Assembly (NCBI GenBank): GCA_029465975.1 | Contig: CM055750.1 | Coordinates: 1,228,086-1,292,085, forward strand | Direction of reading: 5' to 3' | From: Dallia pectoralis | Taxonomy: Eukaryota; Chordata; Actinopteri; Esociformes; Umbridae | DNA: 64,000 bases | Shown here: one piece after another, positions 40,001-47,579 of the stretch | Layout of the letters: each line of letters opens with the position of its first letter | Numbering within the stretch: the first letter of the stretch is position 1 | Made by a program: the position numbers and the translations under genes | Notes under the pieces: generated by a model | What the model was told of the DNA's origin: nothing | Database searches by the model: none | The model's input: the letters and a program-made list of their open reading frames with translations, nothing else

Positions 40001-43000
40001 GTCCAAAATACATATAGGATTATTTATAGTACAATTGTAGGCCACCTTGTTGTCCAGCCTCTGTAGTTTGGCTGGTCTTCTGGGAATGGAATTAGCGAAC
40101 CCATCCACATTTACCTCCTGAAGAGTGTTCCTGATCCATCAGACGGTTTTATTTGTGGCTTTATTTGTTATTATGGTGAACATTCTTCGTTCATCAACGT
40201 TACCTGTCTACAGTTGGTCTAACAGGCCTCTGATTAGCAAACCGGTACCTTAGCAAAATAAACTATATGGTAAATTTAGATAAAGAAAGTTTCTTACAGT
40301 TGATTTTGCCAGATTATTTTGTTGCGTAAACTTGCAGATATCGATATCTTCTGTGCACCCACATGTTCGAACGTACTGGAGTTTTGCAAATGTGGAGACA
40401 GTTGTTTATTTTTCTCGTGACTGTCGGCTACAATCCTGCCTGGTCGCCTAAACATTCCAGTGTAAATTAAATCAATATAGAAATGATGAGGCAAATGAAG
40501 ACAGTCTATGGTTTTACACCTCTCTCGTAATGTAAACCCAACCATAGACAGGTACGTTCTGCTCCTCCCACTACACACCTGTTATTCCCACAGAGTATGG
40601 GCTGTAGCCCCGCCCACAGCTGCACAAACGCCGAAAACTGAGAGCGAGGGTTTTCTTCTCCGTCTTGTCCTCCACCCTCCTCTCCCCTGTCTTCCCCGGG
40701 GATCTCTGTTGCGTTCAGGCCCCAGGAGGTGGCGTTGGCGACCCACGAGGTGGTGTTGGTTGGGGTGACAGGGCTGGCACGGCCGGCACACGCCCCCTTG
40801 GGGAGCAGACGAGCCAGGCCTGACAGGAGGTCCACGTCCTGGAGGAGACGCTCCACGTCGGCCAGGTCCTTCAGCAGAGCACCCAGGTGAGACTGGTACA
40901 GAGGAGTTGTGGAGTTGGACTGCTCCTGACGTAGCTGGGAGAAGAACATGGGGAGGTGTGGAGTGGGAGAAAGAGAGGGAGGTGTGTGGAGAGAGAAGAG
41001 AGGGAGGTGTGGAGAGAGAGAAGAGAGGGAGGTGTGGAGTGGGAGAAGAAAGGGAGGTGTGGAGAGAGAGAAGAGAGGGAGGTGTGGAGAGAGAGAAGAG
41101 AGGGAGGTGTGTGGAGAGAGAAGAGAGGGAGGTGTGGAGAGAGAGAAGAGAGGGAGGTGTGTGGAGAGAGAAGAGAGGGAGGTGTGGAGTGGAAGAAGAG
41201 AGGGAGGTGTGGAGAGAGAGAAGAGAGGGAGGTGTGGAGAGAGAGAAGAGAGGGAGGTGTGGAGAGAGAAGAGAGGGAGGTGTGGAGAGAGAGAAGAGAG
41301 GGAGGTGTGTGGAGAGAGAAGAGAGGGAGGTGTGGAGTGGAAGAAGAGAGGGAGGTGTGGAGAGAGAGAAGAGAGGGAGGTGTGGAGAGAGAGAAGAGAG
41401 GGAGGTGTGTGGAGAGAGAAGAGAGGGAGGTGTGGAGTGGAAGAAGAGAGGGAGGTGTGGAGAGAGAGAAGAGAGGGAGGTGTGGAGAGAGAAGAGAGGG
41501 AGGTGTGGAGTGGGAGAAGAAAGGGAGGTGTGGAGAAAGAGAAGAGAGGGAGGTGTGGAGAGAGAGAAGAGAGATAAAGCTCATGAAAGAGTGAAATGGA
41601 CACGACATGTAGTGATGGAGACAGAGGGAGGACCAGGATGACAGATAATGAGGAGACAATGTCTCACCAGTCCAGACACACATTCTATCCACCTGTGTGA
41701 TAAAGGGGGGTAGTGTGCTCAGTATAGAATAGGACAGCATTTGGGACTCCGCTGTACCTTGTCAATGAGGCTCTGTGTGATGAAGGGGGGTAGTGTGCTC
41801 AGTATAGAATAGGACAGCATTTGGGACTACCTTGTCAATGAGGCTCTGTGAGTCGATCTGGTCTCTGAGCTCCTGGCTCATTTCTCTGAAGCGTTCTGCC
41901 CTCTGACGCTCGTCTCCACCACACACCGCGCTGCGATAGGCCTGGAGCTGGGACTGCTGCTTGTCAGGAACCAATAGGATCTTGCTCAGCTCATTGGTCC
42001 CGTCCTCCCCACACGTGACCATTTCCAACATGGCACCAGTCAGGAGAACAGCCTTTAGGGTAAAGACAATAAACCATCATCAACGTCACAGAAACATATC
42101 AGGTGTATATTTATTTAAATTTAAATTGAGGTCCGCTAGGACTAAGCCTGGTGGTTCTACAGGAACACAGACAGGATGCAGGATTCAGATTTATAAAAGA
42201 GACCGTCTACCTCCACTTCCTTCAGTCCCTGAGGGTCATATGTCTGACTGGCTCCTCCTCCTGTTAGACCTAAGGCTTGAGCCATGACCCGGAGCAGGGC
42301 CTGCCGATTGGACACTTTGGTCGGGTCATGTAAAGCTTTGTGGATCAGTCCTCCATCTAGACCATGCATGGGTCCCAGCAGCTTGTCCTGAGCAGGTGGT
42401 TGAGGAGATACAGCTGAGGTAACACATCCACTCATATCGGTTTAATGTGATTAAAGGGAATGTATCTCATTGTATTGTACCTCCAGTTGAAAGACTGAAG
42501 AGTGTGTAGACTCGTTTGGACCTCCTGAATCCTGACTATTACCCGGTTTACCTCGGGGGTAAAGGCCAAAAATCAGGTTGAAGGCCTACAGACATTAGTG
42601 CAGGAAAAGACACAAGCAGTCAGAGAACAGAAAGATAGAATAACAAGTTCTCACAAACAGACGAAGGATCCAAGCTGCACATTTATCGAATGATTCAAGA
42701 ATCTTTGCTAGACAAGGCAGCCTTGAAATTGGCCGATAAGTTCCTCCTCGTGTCTTGTTGGTCTTTGTTTGGCATAAGGCTTTGTTACGTTTTGCTAATG
42801 TCCTGTCGTTCTTTTGTTCTAGTTTATATTTTTATTAATAAATGTTCTTCGTTCTCCCAGCCCTTGTGTCCAACCTCCCGTTTCGTGACTCCTAAAACTA
42901 CCCTGGAAACGACCCCGTTATCAAATCTAGCTTGTTTTACAGCCCTATACATAATAAAACCGGAACACACACACACACACATATATTAAACAGGTGGTTT

Positions 43001-43291
43001 AGAGATTTACTGGCTGGTAAATCAGCTGCAAGTAAGGACAGGATGGACATGATGTCAGTGTTTGTCCACATATAGAGAACTGACAGACAGACAGACAGGA
43101 TGTCAGTGTTTGTCCACATATGGAGAACTGACAGACAGACAGACAGGATGTCAGTGTTTGTCCACATATGGAGAACTGACAGACAGACAGACAGGATGTC
43201 AGTGTTTGTCCACATATGGAGAACTGACAGACAGACAGACAGGATGTCAGTTTTTGTCCACATATGGAGAACTGACAGACAGACAGACAGG

Positions 43292-43325
<34 letters not shown>

Positions 43326-45567
43326 TCAACACTAACCTCTTTTAGGTTGAATGGAGTGAACATTAGTAGACTGGCACTGTCATTGGAGAGAGACAGATTT
43401 GTGACCAGGAAGTGCTGAAACACTGATGGGTTCTTCAACACACTGGCCATGGTGAACCCTGCATGTGTTTAAACACAAGGAAGAACCATAAACCGATAGA
43501 CCGGAGTTCCAGGAACTGGAACCAATCAGAACCTTATGTACCATGTTCCAGTGTAGGCAGGACCATAAAGCATTAGACCGGAGGTTCTGGTACTGGAACC
43601 AAACAGAACCATAAGTACCATGTTCCAGTGTAGGCAGGACCATAAAGCATTAGACCGGAGGTTCTGGTACTGGAACCAAACAGAACTGTAAGTACCATGT
43701 TCCAGTGTAGGCAGGACCATAAAGCATTAGACTGGAGGTTCTGGTACTGGAACCAAACAGAACTGTAAGTACCATGTTCCAGTGTAGATGCAGAATAGTA
43801 GTAGGCGATAATTACAGAAATGAACTAACTAAATGTAGATCACTTAATGCAAAGATATTTACAAAGATATGTCATGCAATACAATAAAAACAACATAAAA
43901 AATACTTTTATTAATATATAAATACTTCTGTTAGTGGATTCCAACCACCTCCATAACATGTACAGACGACCTTTGGTATTCTAACAGAAGCTTGTTCTGC
44001 TCACTGTAGATATTACAGAGTAAGCCTGTCTAACATAATTTCTAAATTTGCATGGATTTTCATATATTGATATCTTTAAAGTTTGTTTTAGCCTCAACAC
44101 AATTGTTTTGCATGTTAATCTCCAGGCTGACTGTCACATTCCATTGGTAAAGTGGTGTAGGAACCAAAAAGACATTATTCCAGTTGAGGTGTTTTAATCA
44201 AGAACCAAAAGAAACCACAAAAAGACGATAAACTAAACACTGATTGAAAATAAAGTGCGCTTAAGCAATGACTACTAAATACAAACAACCGGCTCTTTAA
44301 ACAGACACACAGAGACACAGAGACACAGAGACACAGAGACACACAGACGCACAGACGCACAGACGCACAGACACACAGACACACAGACACTCAGACGCAC
44401 AGACGCACAGAGGCACAGACGCACAGACGCACAGACGCACAGACGCACAGAGGCACAGAGGCACAGAGGCACAGAGGCACAGACGCACAGACACACAGAC
44501 GCACAGACGCACAGACGCACAGACCAACACAGAGGACATGACACTTAACAATAAACAGCAACGCTGAAGACAGAGGAGCAAACTTAAACACACACACTAA
44601 TTAGTAATTGGGACCTGGTGTGAGTGATAACGAGGCAAATGACAGGTTGTTGAGGTGTTCATTATGGTGAAACCCGGGAAACACGGGGTGAAGACATAGT
44701 GTCTTCAGCCAACCGTGAGGACAACACACACACACACACAGCCTACCGTGAGGACAACACACACACACAGACACACACACACACATTACCAGCGTGTGAA
44801 CCCCACCTCGGCTGCTGTTTAACGTGGTGTCCAGTGGTTGTCCAGATGTGCTGAGGCTCTCCAGGTGTTGTTGCAGAGACTCCAGCTCCTGACCCAGACC
44901 GGGTCTGTCTGCAGCAAACAGGTGGTTCTGTAACACCACCTCATTGATCCGCTCCAACAACTGGGTCACACTGACAAGAGGAATGTGAGAACGGGAACCA
45001 GAGTGGGAGAAATAAAAAGGTAGAGCTAAATGAGGTATAGTTCAAAGACATAATGACAGCCCATAATGACAGCCCTCTCGCTTTAAGTGAAAACCATATA
45101 TAAAATGAGAAAGATATATTGATCGTATCTATGTAATTACAGATAATGACACTTTCACTGTCTGCCTCTCCACAGGAAACGCCAGGACAGACTTTAAACA
45201 TCTCTGTTGTTCACACTAACATCGACCGTAACAGACCAGTAATGGTTAGTGCCATTAAATCTGAAGGCTTTGGGAATGGAGAGATAAGAGAGAATATAAA
45301 AGAGAAGAGTGAGGCAGAAAAAGGAGAGACAAAAGGGAAATCGAGAAAAATAGATACAAAGAGAGGCGTAGAAAAGAAAGAGAGAAAAGAGAGACAGCAA
45401 AGAGGTTGAGGAAAGAGAGAGAAGTAAGAGAGAAAGAAGAAAGACAGAAAAGAGAGTGAAAAAAGAGAGGGAGAAAGAAAATAGAGAGAGAAGAGAGAAA
45501 GAAAAGAGAGTGATGAGAGAGAAAGAAAATAGAGAGAAAAAAGAGAGAGAAGAGAGAGAGAGGAGAG

Positions 45568-45640
<73 letters not shown>

Positions 45641-45652
45641 GAGATAGGGGGA

Positions 45653-45715
<63 letters not shown>

Positions 45716-45727
45716 TAGGGGGAAGAG

Positions 45728-45771
<44 letters not shown>

Positions 45772-47502
45772 AGCTGGGTCTAACAGTGACTCACGTGGAG
45801 TTGTTGTACTCCAGGAAGCCAAACTCGTCCCTCTGGCCGTCAGGACATAAAGACTGCATGATGGGAATAATACCTGCTGAGGTGAGGGGGGCTGCACTGT
45901 AGAAGGCTGGGGAGGAGGTTTGGGGGGGGTGGCAAGGTGGAACACGGAGGACAGAGAGGAGGGAGGGAGGAGGAGAGGGTGGGAACAGACAAGGAGGAAC
46001 ACGGAGGAGAGAAGAGGCGAAGAGGGGGAGATTGAAAGGCACGAGGAGAGGCAAAACAAATAGAGGAGCCACACACAGAAACATTGGAAAAGGTAGGGTT
46101 TAAATGTAGGGTTTAAATGTAGGGTTTAAATGTAGGGTTTAAATGTAGGGTTTAAATGTAGGGGTTAAATGTAGGGTTTAAATGTAGGGGTTAAATGTAG
46201 GGTTTAAATGTAGGGGTTAAATGTAGGGTTTAAATGTAGGGGTTAAATGTAGGGGTTAAATGTAGGGTTTAAATGTAGGGTTTAAATGTAGTGTTAAAAT
46301 GTAGGGTTTAAATGTAGGGTTTAAATGTAGGGTTTAAATGTAGGGTTTAAATGTAGGGTTTAAATGTAGGGTTTAAATGTTGTCAAACCCAGATAAAATG
46401 AAGGATGAGGAAAGAGACAAAAGAAAGACGAGGTTAGGAGAAAAGAGAAACCCAGATCACACAGCAGCTGCCATAATGGAGACGGAATCAGATGTCAGAT
46501 CTCAGGCAGAAAGTCATTTTGTCATTCTTATGTTTTAACAAAATGTCACTGTGGTTTATAATCCACACAGCTGCCACTGCTGAGTTTATGTTTCTGTTAG
46601 ATCAGTTTACTGCTAGAGACAGAATCTGAGACTAGTTTAGTGGTTTTCTCTATTACCATTAGATTTGGAGTGGGTAAAGTGCTCCTAAATCTGTGTTAGA
46701 GGGACAGGTTCTCCAACACCTGGTTCTATGAAACTGTGGTACATTCCAGATGGTATCCTAGTCCCTGTTAAGGACCCTATCTTAGACCGGGCTAATAATG
46801 CTAACGTGGTAAAGACCTGACATCGGGTCCTCCAATAAACACTGGCTTAAATATTAAGATATAGGAACATGTAAGGTACCATAGCAAGAAGCAGTAGTGA
46901 CCAGCAGTAGACTAGTTAGCTGGAGTGGTGTACTGTAACCTCGTTGTCAGAGCCCTGGTTCCCTCTATAACCCACAGTCAGAACCCACAGTCAGAACCCT
47001 CGTTCCCTCTATAACCCACAGTCAGAACCCACAGTCAGAACCCTCGTTCCCTCTATAACCCACAGTCAGAACCCACAGTCAGAACCCTTGTTCCCTATAT
47101 AACCCACAGTCAGAACCCTTGTTCCCTCTATAACCCACAGTCAGAACCCTTGTTCCCTCTATAACCCACAGTCAGAACCCTTGTTCCCTCTATAACCCAC
47201 AGTCAGAACCCTTGTTCCCTCTATAACCCACAGTCAGAACCCTTGTTCCCTCTATAACCCACAGTCAGAACCCTTGTTCCCTCTATAACCCACAGTCAGA
47301 ACCCTTGTTCCCTCTATAACCCACAGTCAGAACCCTTGTTCCCTCTATAACACACAGTCAGAACCCTTGTTCCCTCTATAACCCACAGTCAGAACCCTTG
47401 TTCCCTCTATAACCCACAGCTCTGACTGGAAGACGAGCACAAGAAAAGGGACACAATGTCTTTTTTTGGATCGACTGAGGTGTTCAGCTCAGAAACATGG
47501 AA

Positions 47503-47579
<77 letters not shown>

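Noticed and set aside
44601..44806. Alternative exon 4 donor CACGCTG / GTAATG
   Set aside because: It would end in phase 0, whereas exon 5 needs phase 1; the weaker GTGGGG site at 44806 fits.
46092..46380. Interstitial telomere (GTAGGGTTTAAAT resembles TTAGGG)
   Set aside because: The 13-bp unit is not a (TTAGGG)n permutation.
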